Below, in pieces: positions 25,481 to 34,509 of a stretch of 64,000 bases of DNA (the first letter of the stretch is position 1; the number at the start of each line of letters is the position of its first letter). The notes beneath the pieces were generated by a model. It was not told where the DNA came from. It searched no databases and was given only the letters and a program-made list of their open reading frames with translations. Position numbers and translations under genes: made by a program. Source of the stretch: Azospirillum lipoferum (GTDB taxonomy: Bacteria; Pseudomonadota; Alphaproteobacteria; Azospirillales; Azospirillaceae); assembly GCF_024170005.1 (NCBI RefSeq), contig NZ_JALJXJ010000022.1, forward strand, positions 1 through 64,000, given 5' to 3'.

Positions 25481-26818
25481 ATGCAAACCAACTTCTCGCT
25501 GGCCCAGTTGGCCGATGCCGCGATCCGCGACTCGGAACAGATCCTGCGCAAATGCGTGCATTGCGGCTTCTGCACCGCGACCTGTCCGACCTACACCATC
25601 CTGGGGGACGAGCTGGACAGCCCGCGCGGCCGCATCTACCAGATCAAGGACATGCTGGAAAAGGGCGGCCCGCCGCCTGACAGCACGGTCAAGCACATCG
25701 ACCGCTGCCTGTCCTGCCTGTCCTGCATGACGACCTGCCCGTCGGGCGTCCATTACATGCATCTGGTCGATCACGCCCGCGCCCATATCGAGGCGACCCA
25801 TAGCCGTCCGCCGGCCGACCGGGCGGTGCGCGACCTGATCGCGCGGGTGCTGCCCAACCCGCGGCTGTTCCGGCTGGCCCTGCTGGGGGCTTCGCTCGGC
25901 GCCTCCCTGGGCCGGCCCTTCCGCGCGATGCTGCCCAAGCGGCTGTCGGCGATGCTGGCGCTGACCCCGTCCAGCGTCCCGGCGCCGAGCTACAGCGACC
26001 GGCCCGGCGTGCATCCGGCGGAGGGGCCACGCAGGAAGCGGGTCGCCCTGCTGATCGGCTGCGCCCAGCAGGTGCTGGCCCCGCAGATCAACGAGGCGAC
26101 GATCCGCCTGCTGACCCGTCATGGGGTCGAGGTGGTGGTGTCGAAGGGGGCCGACTGCTGCGGCGCCTTGACGCACCATATGGGCAAGGAGGAGCTCGCC
26201 CACGCCGCCGCGAAGAAGACCATCGACGCCTGGATGAAGGAGATCGAGGGCGGGGGGTTGGACGCCATCGTCATCAATGCGTCCGGCTGCGGCACCAGCG
26301 TCAAGGATTACGGCCACATGTTCCGCGAGGACGCCGCCTATGCCGCCAAGGCGGCGCGGGTGGCGGGGCTGGCTCGGGATGTCACCGAACTGATGGACGA
26401 GATCGGGCTGGCACGCCCGGTGGTGGAGACCGGGCAGGCGGTCGCCTACCACTCCGCCTGTTCCATGCAGCACGGCCAGCGCATCAAGGAACCGCCGCGT
26501 GCCCTGCTGCGTGCCGCCGGCTTCCTGGTCAAGGAGATTCCCGACGCGCATCTCTGCTGCGGGTCGGCCGGCACCTACAACATGTTGCAGCCGGAGCTGG
26601 CTGGGGAACTGCGGACCCGCAAGGTCGCCGCCATCGAAAGCACCCAGGCCCAGGCGGTGGCGGCCGGCAATCTCGGCTGCATCACCCAGATCGCGGGCGG
26701 GACCGGACTGCCGGTGGTCCATACGGTGGAACTGCTGGATTGGGCGACCGGCGGCCCGATGCCGGAGGCGCTGGCTGGCCGGGCCGCCTTCCGACAGGGC
26801 ACGGTGCAGGCAGCCTGA
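25481..26818 (+). CDS. glcF: glycolate oxidase iron-sulfur subunit GlcF
   Basis: A 445-residue protein with two [4Fe-4S] ferredoxin-type motifs (CVHCGFCTATCP and CLSCLSCMTTCP) and two CCG-type domains (GADCCGALTHH and CCGSAGTYNM) as in LutA/GlcF/HdrB proteins. It carries electrons from the flavin subunits to the quinone pool. The ATG at 25481 follows a GGGAAG ribosome site. Confidence 0.95.
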   Translation: MQTNFSLAQLADAAIRDSEQILRKCVHCGFCTATCPTYTILGDELDSPRGRIYQIKDMLEKGGPPPDSTVKHIDRCLSCLSCMTTCPSGVHYMHLVDHARAHIEATHSRPPADRAVRDLIARVLPNPRLFRLALLGASLGASLGRPFRAMLPKRLSAMLALTPSSVPAPSYSDRPGVHPAEGPRRKRVALLIGCAQQVLAPQINEATIRLLTRHGVEVVVSKGADCCGALTHHMGKEELAHAAAKKTIDAWMKEIEGGGLDAIVINASGCGTSVKDYGHMFREDAAYAAKAARVAGLARDVTELMDEIGLARPVVETGQAVAYHSACSMQHGQRIKEPPRALLRAAGFLVKEIPDAHLCCGSAGTYNMLQPELAGELRTRKVAAIESTQAQAVAAGNLGCITQIAGGTGLPVVHTVELLDWATGGPMPEALAGRAAFRQGTVQAA

Positions 26819-26883
26819 AGAAGGGAGCGGGGACGGTCGCGCACGTCAGCGTGGGCGGAACCGGGGGTTTCGTACCCCCACAA

Positions 26884-26913
26884 TTCTGTGTTTATCTGCG
26901 TTCATCTGTGTCA
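26884..26913 (+). repeat. three 10-base near-repeats (TTCTGTGTTT type)
   Basis: Three consecutive units read TTCTGTGTTT, ATCTGCGTTC and ATCTGTGTCA. They lie between glcF and pcs, just after a hairpin GGGGGT/ACCCCC (26863-26879) that could end the glc transcript. They are not in a credible gene. Confidence 0.6.
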
Positions 26914-27002
26914 GAAAATCCGCCCGCCTCACCGCCTACCGTTCCAGCCCCGCCCCGTTCAGGTTATTTGCCTTGTCCTTGCCACCCACGGAAAACATCG
27001 GC

Positions 27003-27710
27003 ATGAGCGCCGCCTACGGAATCACCCATCGCCTGTCGGCTTGGGGCGTTCACATCTTCACGGCCAGCGGCGCCGTGCTGGGGCTGCTCGGCCTGTTGGC
27101 GGCGGCGGCGGGCGATGCCAAGCTGTGCCTGATGTGGCTGGGCGTGGCGCTGGTCGTCGATGGCGTCGACGGCACGCTGGCCCGCCGCGTCTCGGTCAAG
27201 CAGGTGCTGCCGGGCATCGACGGTTCGGCGCTGGATCTGGTGATCGACTACCTGACCTATGTCGTGGTGCCGGCGGTCTTCATGCACCGATTCGGCCTGC
27301 TGCCGGAGGGGCTGGTCAGCGTCGGCCTTGCCGCCTGGATCCTGCTGACGGCGCTCTACTGCTTCGCCAATGTCGGGATGAAGAGCGGCGACAACTACTT
27401 CGTCGGCTTCCCGGCGATCTGGAACGTGGTGGCTCTCTATCTCTGGCTGCTCGACCTCAATCCCTGGTTCAATGCCGCGGTGGTGGTGGCGCTGGGGCTG
27501 CTGACCTTCACCACCGTCAAGTTCCTGCATCCCTTCCGCGTCAAGGCGCTGATGCCGCTGAACATCGCGGTGACCACCGTGTGGCTGCTCTGCTGTATCG
27601 CGCTGGTGGTGCTGGAGCCGGCACGGCCGGGTTGGCTGTTCGGTCTGTGGCTGGCGACTTCGGTCTACTACGCCGCGGTCTGCGCCTGGCGCACCCTGCG
27701 CGGCCCTTGA
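27003..27710 (+). CDS. pcs: phosphatidylcholine synthase
   Basis: A 235-residue integral membrane CDP-alcohol phosphotransferase that joins CDP-diacylglycerol and choline. The catalytic signature DG-x2-AR-x8-G-x3-D-x3-D is seen in DGTLARRVSV...GIDGSALDLVID at about residues 58-82. Six to eight hydrophobic helices follow. This one-step route is typical of host-associated alphaproteobacteria. GGAAA lies before the ATG. Confidence 0.93.
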   Translation: MSAAYGITHRLSAWGVHIFTASGAVLGLLGLLAAAAGDAKLCLMWLGVALVVDGVDGTLARRVSVKQVLPGIDGSALDLVIDYLTYVVVPAVFMHRFGLLPEGLVSVGLAAWILLTALYCFANVGMKSGDNYFVGFPAIWNVVALYLWLLDLNPWFNAAVVVALGLLTFTTVKFLHPFRVKALMPLNIAVTTVWLLCCIALVVLEPARPGWLFGLWLATSVYYAAVCAWRTLRGP

Positions 27711-27796
27711 TGGCTTAGCGGAAGGCATAGGGAACCGCTGCGGCCGGTGGACGTTGCTGATGCGCAGTCCGTCCGCTCCAGCGAAGGGTTCCCGTT

Positions 27797-28759
27797 TTGA
27801 CCGAAGGCTCCACCAAGGTCGTGCTCGCAGCGCTCGGCGGCAATCTGATGATCGCGCTGACCAAGTTCGTCGCCAGCGCGATGACCGGCAGCGCCGCCAT
27901 GTTCAGCGAGGCGATTCATTCCGTCGTCGACAGCGGCAACCAGCTTCTGCTGCTCTACGGCATCCGCCGCGCCCGCCGTCCGCCGACGCCGCAACACCCC
28001 TTCGGCCATGGGCGCGAGGTGTATTTCTGGTCCTTCGTCGTCGCCGTGCTGCTGTTCGGCATCGGCGCCGGCCTGTCCATCTATGATGGCTGGCACGCGC
28101 TGTCCCATCCCGAACCGGTCGAAAGCCCCTGGGTCAATTTCGCCGTGCTGGGCTTCGCCGTGCTGTTCGAGGGCTTTTCCTGGATCGTCGCGCTGCGCGA
28201 GTTCCGCCGCGGCCAGAGCGGTATCGGCATCCTGTCCGCCGTCCATCGCTCGAAGAACCCGTCGGTCTTCGTCGTGCTGCTGGAGGACACCGCGGCGCTG
28301 ATCGGCCTGCTGCTGGCCGGCATCGGCCTGACGCTGGGCGAGGTGACCGGCAACCCGATCTTCGACGCCTATGCCTCCATCGCCATCGGCGTGGTGCTGG
28401 CGGTGGTGGCGGCGCTGCTGGCCTACGAATCGAAGGGGCTGCTGATCGGCGAGTCGGCCGACCGTCGCGTCGTCGAGGGCATCCGCCGCATCGTCGGCGA
28501 GGAGGCGCGGGTGAAGCGGCCGCTCGACGTGCTGACCATGCATATGGGTCCTGACGACGTGCTGCTGAACCTGTCGGTGGAGTTCCAGGACAGCCTGAAC
28601 GCCCGCGAGGTGGAGGATGCCGTCTGCACGCTGGAAAGCCGCATCCGCAAGCAATACCCGATCATCCGCCGCATCTTCGTGGAGGCCGAGTCGCTGCGCG
28701 CCCGTCGCGGCCGTGACAATGACGGAACCGCCCCACCCCAGGGACTTCCGGCCGAGTGA
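27797..28759 (+). CDS. cation diffusion facilitator, ZnT9 (SLC30A9)-like
   Basis: A 320-residue efflux protein with six membrane helices. Helix 2 has FSEAIHSVVDSGNQ (HxxxD) and helix 5 has LLEDTAALIG, where canonical zinc exporters have HxxxD; this pairing marks the ZnT9-like branch, whose metal is uncertain. The C-terminal cytoplasmic domain (VLTMHMGPDDVLLNLSVEF) is present. The start is a TTG with AAGGG about nine bases upstream. The stop overlaps the DUF72 start. Confidence 0.9.
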   Translation: MTEGSTKVVLAALGGNLMIALTKFVASAMTGSAAMFSEAIHSVVDSGNQLLLLYGIRRARRPPTPQHPFGHGREVYFWSFVVAVLLFGIGAGLSIYDGWHALSHPEPVESPWVNFAVLGFAVLFEGFSWIVALREFRRGQSGIGILSAVHRSKNPSVFVVLLEDTAALIGLLLAGIGLTLGEVTGNPIFDAYASIAIGVVLAVVAALLAYESKGLLIGESADRRVVEGIRRIVGEEARVKRPLDVLTMHMGPDDVLLNLSVEFQDSLNAREVEDAVCTLESRIRKQYPIIRRIFVEAESLRARRGRDNDGTAPPQGLPAE

Positions 28760-29508
28760 TGGCATACTCCGCGGCGCACCCGATCCGGATCGGCACCGCC
28801 GGCTGGAGCATTCCGAAGCTCTCGGCACCCGCCTTTCCCGTCGACGGCACCCATCTGGAACGCACCGCCCGCGTCATGCCGATGACCGAGGTGAACAGCA
28901 GCTTCTACCGCCCGCACAAGCCGGAGACCTGGGAACGCTGGGCCGCCTCCACTCCGCTGGGTTTCCGGTTCGCGGTGAAGCTGCCCAAGGCGATCAGCCA
29001 CGAGGCCCGGCTGGTCGGCATAGAGGCGGCGCTGGACCGTTTCCTGGCGGAAGCCGGAATGCTGGGCGACCGCTTCGGTCCGCTGCTGGTGCAATTGCCG
29101 CCCAGCCTGCGTTTCGACCGGGGGGTGGCAGAGGGGTTCTTCGCCCTGCTGCGCGCCAAGTTCGACGGCGATGTGGCGTGCGAGCCGCGCCACGCCTCCT
29201 GGTTCACCGATGCGGCCGAGGTTCTGCTGGTCGCCCACCGCGTCGCCCGCGTCGCCGCCGATCCCGCCCCGGTGCCGGGAGCGGGCGAGCCGGGTGGTTG
29301 GGACGGCCTGCGCTATTGGCGGCTGCACGGCTCGCCGGTGATGTACCGCTCGGCCTACGAACCGGCGGTGCTGGACGCGCTGGCCGAGCGGCTCCTGGCG
29401 GAGGCGGCGCTGCGGCCGGTCTGGTGCGTCTTCGACAACACCGCCGACTTCCACGCCGTCGACGACGCGCTGGCGACCATGGCGCGGCTGGCGGCGCGAT
29501 CCCCCTGA
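28759..29508 (+). CDS. DUF72 (YecE-family) protein
   Basis: A 249-residue TIM-barrel-like protein of DUF72: IGTAGWSIP at the start, then VNSSFYRPHKPETWERWAASTP, FRFAVKLPKAISH, LVQLPPSLRFD and CEPRHASWF, all family hallmarks. Function unknown. The ATG at 28759 shares its A with the stop of the efflux gene, so the two are translationally coupled; a GTG at 28756 is the alternative. Confidence 0.88.
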   Translation: MAYSAAHPIRIGTAGWSIPKLSAPAFPVDGTHLERTARVMPMTEVNSSFYRPHKPETWERWAASTPLGFRFAVKLPKAISHEARLVGIEAALDRFLAEAGMLGDRFGPLLVQLPPSLRFDRGVAEGFFALLRAKFDGDVACEPRHASWFTDAAEVLLVAHRVARVAADPAPVPGAGEPGGWDGLRYWRLHGSPVMYRSAYEPAVLDALAERLLAEAALRPVWCVFDNTADFHAVDDALATMARLAARSP

Positions 29509-29639
29509 CGAAGCCTCGATTATCGGGCGAATCCACGAAAGGATGAGCCCCCAGCACGACCGAGACAGTGCATTGTTGCAAGATTATGCTGCCGCGAACT
29601 GGTCCCGGTCAGGGGCAGCGGCGTGCAGGCGGTGCGGTC

Positions 29640-32450
29640 ATGGAGTTCGTCGTCCTACTGCTGATTTTCGGCTTCATCACCCACCGGCTCGACCGGCGGC
29701 TGAAGGTGCAGGCGGCGGAAATCGCCCTTCTGCGCGGCCGGCTGGACAAGGTCCTGACCGGCGTCCCAACCGGAGCCTCGCTGCCGTCCGCCGCGGAGGC
29801 GGCACCCGCTGAAGCAACGGTCCCGGAAGTCGAGACGCCGCCCGAAGAGGAGCCGGTCGGCGAACCGGTCTTCGTGCCGGAGGCGGCATCGATCGTCGAA
29901 GAACCGGCACCGCCGCCAACGCCTGCCCCGCAACCCGCAGCCCCGGCGGCGGCGCGACCGGGATGGCGCGAGCTGGAGGAATCGCTGGCCTCGCGCTGGC
30001 TGATCTGGCTCGGCGGCGGCACCATGGCGCTGGCGGCGGCCTTCTTCATCAAGCTGTCGGTCGACCATGGCTGGCTCGGGCCGTCGGTGCGGGTGGCGCT
30101 GGGGTTGCTCGCCGGCCTCGGGCTGATGGTGGGCGGCGAGTGGCTGCGCCGCCGGCCGATGCAGCGCGCCGTCGCCGCCTTGCAGCCGGATTACGTGCCG
30201 CCGGCCCTGACCGCCGCCGGTCTGTTCACCGCCTTCATCAGCGTCTATGGCGGCTTCGCCCTGTTCGGCCTGTTCGCGCCGCTGGTGGCCTTCGCGCTGC
30301 TGGTCGGCCTGTCGCTGGCCGCCATCGGCCTGTCGCTGTTGCAAGGGCCGTTCATCGCGGCGCTGGGCCTGCTGGCCGGCTACGTCTCCCCCATTCTGGT
30401 CTCCACCGGCAATCCGGATGCCTGGAGCCTGTTCGCCTATCTGCTGGCGCTGAACGGGGCGGGCATGGCGGTGGTGCTGTATCGCGGCTGGCGCTGGCTC
30501 GGCTGGGGGGCACTGGCCGGTGCGGCGGTCTGGCCGCTTCTGTGGATGATCGACCCCTGGCGCAGCGGCGACGAGCTGCCGACCGGCCTCTATCTGCTGC
30601 TGACCTCCGCGCTGTTCCTGGTGCCGGCGGTGCGCGGCGTGCTGGACCAGACATTGCCGGAGCCGATTCCCGCCACCGGCTGGCGCACCGCTCTGCCCGA
30701 CTGGATCCGGCGCAGGCAGCGCCATCCCGCCGACCGGCTGGCGATGACGGCGACGATGATGTTCGGGGTGCTGGTCGCCGCCGTCACCTGGCTCGATTCG
30801 CACGGGTCGGTGTCGCAGATCGTCCTCGCCCTGTTCGCCCTGCTGGCGATGGTCGGCGGGCGGCGGACGGAGCGGATCGCCGGCGTCGCCTGGATCGCGG
30901 CGCTGACCGTCCTGCTGTCGCTGGCGCCCTGGAGCCTGCCCTACGTGCCCGCCAGCCCGCCGCCGCTGAATGCCGATGGTCAGCCGCTGATCGTCGCCGA
31001 TCCGGCCGGCTATCCGGCGGCGGTCGGGCGCTTCCTGTGGGTGGCGGGCGGGTTTGCCGCCCTGTTCGGGATCGGCGGCTTCGTCGCGCTGTGGGACGCC
31101 CGGCGGGCGGCACTGTGGGCCTCGCTCTCGGCGCTGGTGCCGCTGGCCCTGCTGACGCTGGCCTATGCGCTGGTGGAACCGCCGGAGACCGCCATCGGCT
31201 GGCCGGCGGCGGCGCTGGGGCTGGCGGCGCTGCTGGTCGGTGCCACCACGCCGCTGGGCCGCCACCGCCACCGGCCGGGCGCCTCGCTGGGGCTGGCCGC
31301 CTTCGCCGCCGGGGCCACCGGCGCCATCGCGCTCGGCGCCACCATGGTCTTGCAGGAGGCGTGGCTGACCGTGGCGCTGGCGATGCAGGTGCCGGTGCTG
31401 GCATGGCTGGAGCGGCAGCTGAACCTGCGGGAACTGCGCGGCGTCACCCTGCTGGTGGCGGCCGCCGTGCTGGTGCGGCTGGCGATCAACCCCTCCGTGC
31501 TGGATTACGAGGGTTATGGCTGGATCGCCTACGGCTACGGCCTGCCGGCGCTGGGCTTCATTCTGGCGGCGCGCTGGATGCGGTCGGCACCGGATGGGAA
31601 AGGCGACGATCTGGTGGTGATGGTGCTGGAGGCCGGTGCCCTGATCTTCACCACGCTGATGCTGTCGCTGGGCATCCACCGCTGGATGGCCGGCAGCCTG
31701 CAAGAGGCGCCGTCCTCCCTGGCGGAGGTGGCGCTGCACACCCTCTCCTGGCTCGGCCTTGCCCTGCTGCTGGCGGCCGACCGGCGGTGGAACGCGCGAC
31801 CCGTTGCGGTGTGGGGGCGGCGCCTGCTGGTGCTGCTGGCTGTGGCGACCGCCCTGCTCCTGCATCTGGTGGCGCTGAACCCGTTGTGGAACGACGAGTG
31901 GGTGGGCAACTGGCCGGTGGTCAACCGGCTGCTGCTGGCCTATGGCGCGCCGGCCGTGCTGGGGCTGGTCTATCTGTGGTACGATCCGCCGCCGTCGCGT
32001 GCCTTGCGCAGTGCCGCCCCGGTGCTGCCGCTGCTGCTGATCGCCACCAATCTGGCGCTGGAGATCCGCCGCGCCTTCCAGGGGCCGATCCTGTCCGGCT
32101 ACGAGATGTCGGACGCCGAGTGGTACAGCTATTCCGCCGGATTCCTGCTGTTCGCAGTGGCGATGCTGGTGGTGGGCATCCGCTTCGGCTGGGGCTGGAT
32201 GCGCCATGCCGGGCTTGTTCTCGTGCTGGCGGTGGTCGCCAAGGTGTTCCTCAGCGACATGTCGGACCTGGAGGGGATGTACCGCGTCGCCTCCTTCCTC
32301 GGTCTCGGCCTCAGTCTGGTCGGCACCGGCTGGCTCTATCAGCGGCTGCTGCGGCCACCCTCGGCCGGCGCGCCGCCGGAGCCGGAGCCGGAGCCGTCGC
32401 CGGCTGACGATCTGCCGACAGACAGTCTGTTGGACCAACGGACGCATTGA
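29640..32450 (+). CDS. DUF2339 polytopic membrane protein
   Basis: A 936-residue protein. Residues 1-60 hold a membrane anchor and a short coiled coil (LDRRLKVQAAEIALLRGRLDKV), then a Pro/Glu/Ala-rich linker (about 65-115), and from residue 120 on more than twenty hydrophobic helices to the C-terminus (SDMSDLEGMYRVASFLGLGLSLVG, a family hallmark). Function unknown. I chose the ATG at 29640, where the anchor begins, over an upstream in-frame ATG at 29568. Confidence 0.85.
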   Translation: MEFVVLLLIFGFITHRLDRRLKVQAAEIALLRGRLDKVLTGVPTGASLPSAAEAAPAEATVPEVETPPEEEPVGEPVFVPEAASIVEEPAPPPTPAPQPAAPAAARPGWRELEESLASRWLIWLGGGTMALAAAFFIKLSVDHGWLGPSVRVALGLLAGLGLMVGGEWLRRRPMQRAVAALQPDYVPPALTAAGLFTAFISVYGGFALFGLFAPLVAFALLVGLSLAAIGLSLLQGPFIAALGLLAGYVSPILVSTGNPDAWSLFAYLLALNGAGMAVVLYRGWRWLGWGALAGAAVWPLLWMIDPWRSGDELPTGLYLLLTSALFLVPAVRGVLDQTLPEPIPATGWRTALPDWIRRRQRHPADRLAMTATMMFGVLVAAVTWLDSHGSVSQIVLALFALLAMVGGRRTERIAGVAWIAALTVLLSLAPWSLPYVPASPPPLNADGQPLIVADPAGYPAAVGRFLWVAGGFAALFGIGGFVALWDARRAALWASLSALVPLALLTLAYALVEPPETAIGWPAAALGLAALLVGATTPLGRHRHRPGASLGLAAFAAGATGAIALGATMVLQEAWLTVALAMQVPVLAWLERQLNLRELRGVTLLVAAAVLVRLAINPSVLDYEGYGWIAYGYGLPALGFILAARWMRSAPDGKGDDLVVMVLEAGALIFTTLMLSLGIHRWMAGSLQEAPSSLAEVALHTLSWLGLALLLAADRRWNARPVAVWGRRLLVLLAVATALLLHLVALNPLWNDEWVGNWPVVNRLLLAYGAPAVLGLVYLWYDPPPSRALRSAAPVLPLLLIATNLALEIRRAFQGPILSGYEMSDAEWYSYSAGFLLFAVAMLVVGIRFGWGWMRHAGLVLVLAVVAKVFLSDMSDLEGMYRVASFLGLGLSLVGTGWLYQRLLRPPSAGAPPEPEPEPSPADDLPTDSLLDQRTH

Positions 32451-32533
32451 CAGGCTGGTCGGGGGGCGTTCCCATACGGTAAAGGATGGGCTGGGGATGA
32501 ACCCGGCCACCGCCACCGGAGGAGCAGCCCCTC

Positions 32534-33850
32534 ATGCATAGCGATACGCAAGGCAACGCCTATCCCATTCTGCCCGACGGCGAGGAGGGCTTCACCGTCG
32601 AGGCGGCGCGGATGAAGTTCGGCCCCGGCATGCTGGCGGAACTGGGCGGCGACGCGCTGTCGCTGGGCATGACTCGGGTGGCGCTGTTCACCGATCCGCG
32701 GGTAGCGGCGACGGCGCCCTTCGCCATGGCGCTCGACTCGCTGAAGCGGGCGGGCGTGGACCCGGTGGTCTATGACCGCTGCCGGGTGGAGCCGACCAGC
32801 ACCTCCTTCCTCGACGCCGCCGATTTCGCGCGGGATGGCGGGTTCGACGGCTATGTTTCGGTCGGCGGCGGATCGGTGATCGACACCGCCAAGGCGGCGA
32901 ACCTCTACGCGACATATCCGGCCGACTTCCTCGCCTACGTCAACAAGCCGCTGGGGGAGGGCATCCCGGTTCCCGGCCCGGTCAAGCCGCACATCGCCTG
33001 TCCGACCACCTGCGGCACCGGCAGCGAGACCACCGGCGTCGCCATCTTCGACCATGTGGAAAAGCAGGTGAAGACCGGCATCTCGTCGCGCTACCTGCGG
33101 CCGAGCCTCGCCGTCGTCGATCCGCGCACCATCGACAGCCTGCCGCCCGGCGCCATCGCCGCCACCGGCTTCGACGTGCTGACCCACGCCATCGAGAGCC
33201 ACACCGCGCGTCCCTTCCGCTCGCGCCCGCGCCCTGAGTCGCCGACGGCCCGCCCGCCCTACCAAGGCGCCAACCCCTGGTCGGACATCGGCAGCCTGCA
33301 AGCGATCCGGCTCGGCGGGCAGTGGCTGGAACGGGCGGTCAACGACCCCGACTGCCTGGAGGCCCGCGACGCGCTGATGTTCGCGGCGACGCTGGCCGGT
33401 CTGGCCTTCGGCAATGCCGGCGTCCACATCCCGCACGCCATGTCCTATTCGGTGGCGGGGATGAACCACAGCTTCACCGCGACAGGCTACGAGACGGTGG
33501 ACCCGATGGTGCCGCACGGCATCTCGGTGGTGCTGAACGCCCCGGCCGCCTTCCGCTTCACCGGACCGGCAGCGCCCGAAGCCCATCTGCGTGCTGCCGA
33601 GGCGCTGGGCGCCGATACGCGCGGCGCCTCACCGGAGGATGGCGGCGAACTGTTGGCGACCCGGCTGATCTCGATGATGCGGACGACCGGGTTGCCGAAC
33701 GGGTTGTCGGCACTCGGCTATGGCGAGGCCGACATTCCGGGGCTGGTTAGAGGAGCCGCCGCCCAGCAACGCCTGCTGACCATCGCCCCGTGTCCGGTGT
33801 CTGAGGACGACCTGCGCGGGCTGTACGCGGACGCGATGCGCTACTGGTGA
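32534..33850 (+). CDS. iron-containing alcohol dehydrogenase, hydroxyacid-oxoacid transhydrogenase type
   Basis: A 438-residue group III dehydrogenase. The nucleotide-binding GGGSVIDTAKA, PTTCGTGSETTGVA, and metal ligands in FDVLTHAIESHTARP and HIPHAMSYSVAGMNH are present. The insertion RPRPESPTARPPYQGANPWSD is typical of HOT (ADHFE1) enzymes, which couple 4-hydroxybutyrate oxidation to 2-oxoglutarate reduction. The substrate here is inferred from that signature only. It is a single gene between opposite or unrelated neighbours. Confidence 0.88.
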   Translation: MHSDTQGNAYPILPDGEEGFTVEAARMKFGPGMLAELGGDALSLGMTRVALFTDPRVAATAPFAMALDSLKRAGVDPVVYDRCRVEPTSTSFLDAADFARDGGFDGYVSVGGGSVIDTAKAANLYATYPADFLAYVNKPLGEGIPVPGPVKPHIACPTTCGTGSETTGVAIFDHVEKQVKTGISSRYLRPSLAVVDPRTIDSLPPGAIAATGFDVLTHAIESHTARPFRSRPRPESPTARPPYQGANPWSDIGSLQAIRLGGQWLERAVNDPDCLEARDALMFAATLAGLAFGNAGVHIPHAMSYSVAGMNHSFTATGYETVDPMVPHGISVVLNAPAAFRFTGPAAPEAHLRAAEALGADTRGASPEDGGELLATRLISMMRTTGLPNGLSALGYGEADIPGLVRGAAAQQRLLTIAPCPVSEDDLRGLYADAMRYW

Positions 33851-33859
33851 GCGTAGACG

Positions 33860-34309
33860 CTATTCCGCCATCATTTCGCCGGAACCGCCGAACTCCGCCG
33901 GGAAGTCCTTCAGCTTCGGCAGACCGTCCCGCATCGGCAGCACGGTCTCCGCATAGTTGACGTGGACGGCGGGGGTGAAGGTCAGGGTCGGCAGCGTCGC
34001 CGAGAAGACATCCACGAGGCTGAGCGGCGGGTGATTGGTCATCAGATGCCCGCCGCACTTCGCGCAATATTGGCGCTGGCTGAGTGGCGTCTTCTGGAAA
34101 GTCGCGAGATGTTCGGCACCGGCGGTCACGCGCACGGCTTCGGGCTTCCACAGGGTGAAGGCATTGACCGGACCTCCGGACCAGGAGCGGCAGGACCGGC
34201 AATGGCAATAGCCCATGGCCTCCGGCGAACCGGTGACCTCTACCTCCACCGCACCGCAGAAGCAGCGTCCCGTATGAGTCTCGGTCTCAGTCATGGCTTT
34301 CGACTTCAT
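33860..34309 (-). CDS. GFA/CENP-V domain protein
   Basis: A 149-residue zinc protein of the glutathione-dependent formaldehyde-activating enzyme/CENP-V fold. Cysteines in GRCFCGAVEVEV, YCHCRSCRSWSG and QYCAKCGGHL are the two zinc sites. Most members have no proven formaldehyde activity. In-frame ATGs at 34309 and 34294 are both possible starts; neither has a strong ribosome site. Confidence 0.85.
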   Translation of the reverse strand: MKSKAMTETETHTGRCFCGAVEVEVTGSPEAMGYCHCRSCRSWSGGPVNAFTLWKPEAVRVTAGAEHLATFQKTPLSQRQYCAKCGGHLMTNHPPLSLVDVFSATLPTLTFTPAVHVNYAETVLPMRDGLPKLKDFPAEFGGSGEMMAE

Positions 34310-34463
34310 CTTTGTTGGTGACGTGAACAATAAGACGCTATCACCGATTGCGAAGATGTTCAGCCAGCCATTCGGACCCTGCTCATTCGATAGGTGATAA
34401 CAAAGCTCTCCGAAAAATCGGGGAACTCTGAGAGACGGCAGACGGGCAGGCGGGAGCAACGCA

Positions 34464-34498
34464 GGGAAAGCCCCTCTCCCACCTTGGAGAGAGGGGCT
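34464..34498 (-). terminator. terminator of the acyl-CoA dehydrogenase gene
   Basis: AGCCCCTCTC (34469-34478) pairs with GAGAGGGGCT (34489-34498). On the minus strand it is followed by TTTCCC and lies just past the dehydrogenase stop. Confidence 0.75.
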
Positions 34499-34509
34499 GA
34501 ACAGTCTGG

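Noticed and set aside
29655..32516. Very long open frame antisense to the DUF2339 gene
   Set aside because: It mirrors GC-rich codon bias of the sense gene; its translation is Arg/Gln/Gly/His-rich without domains.
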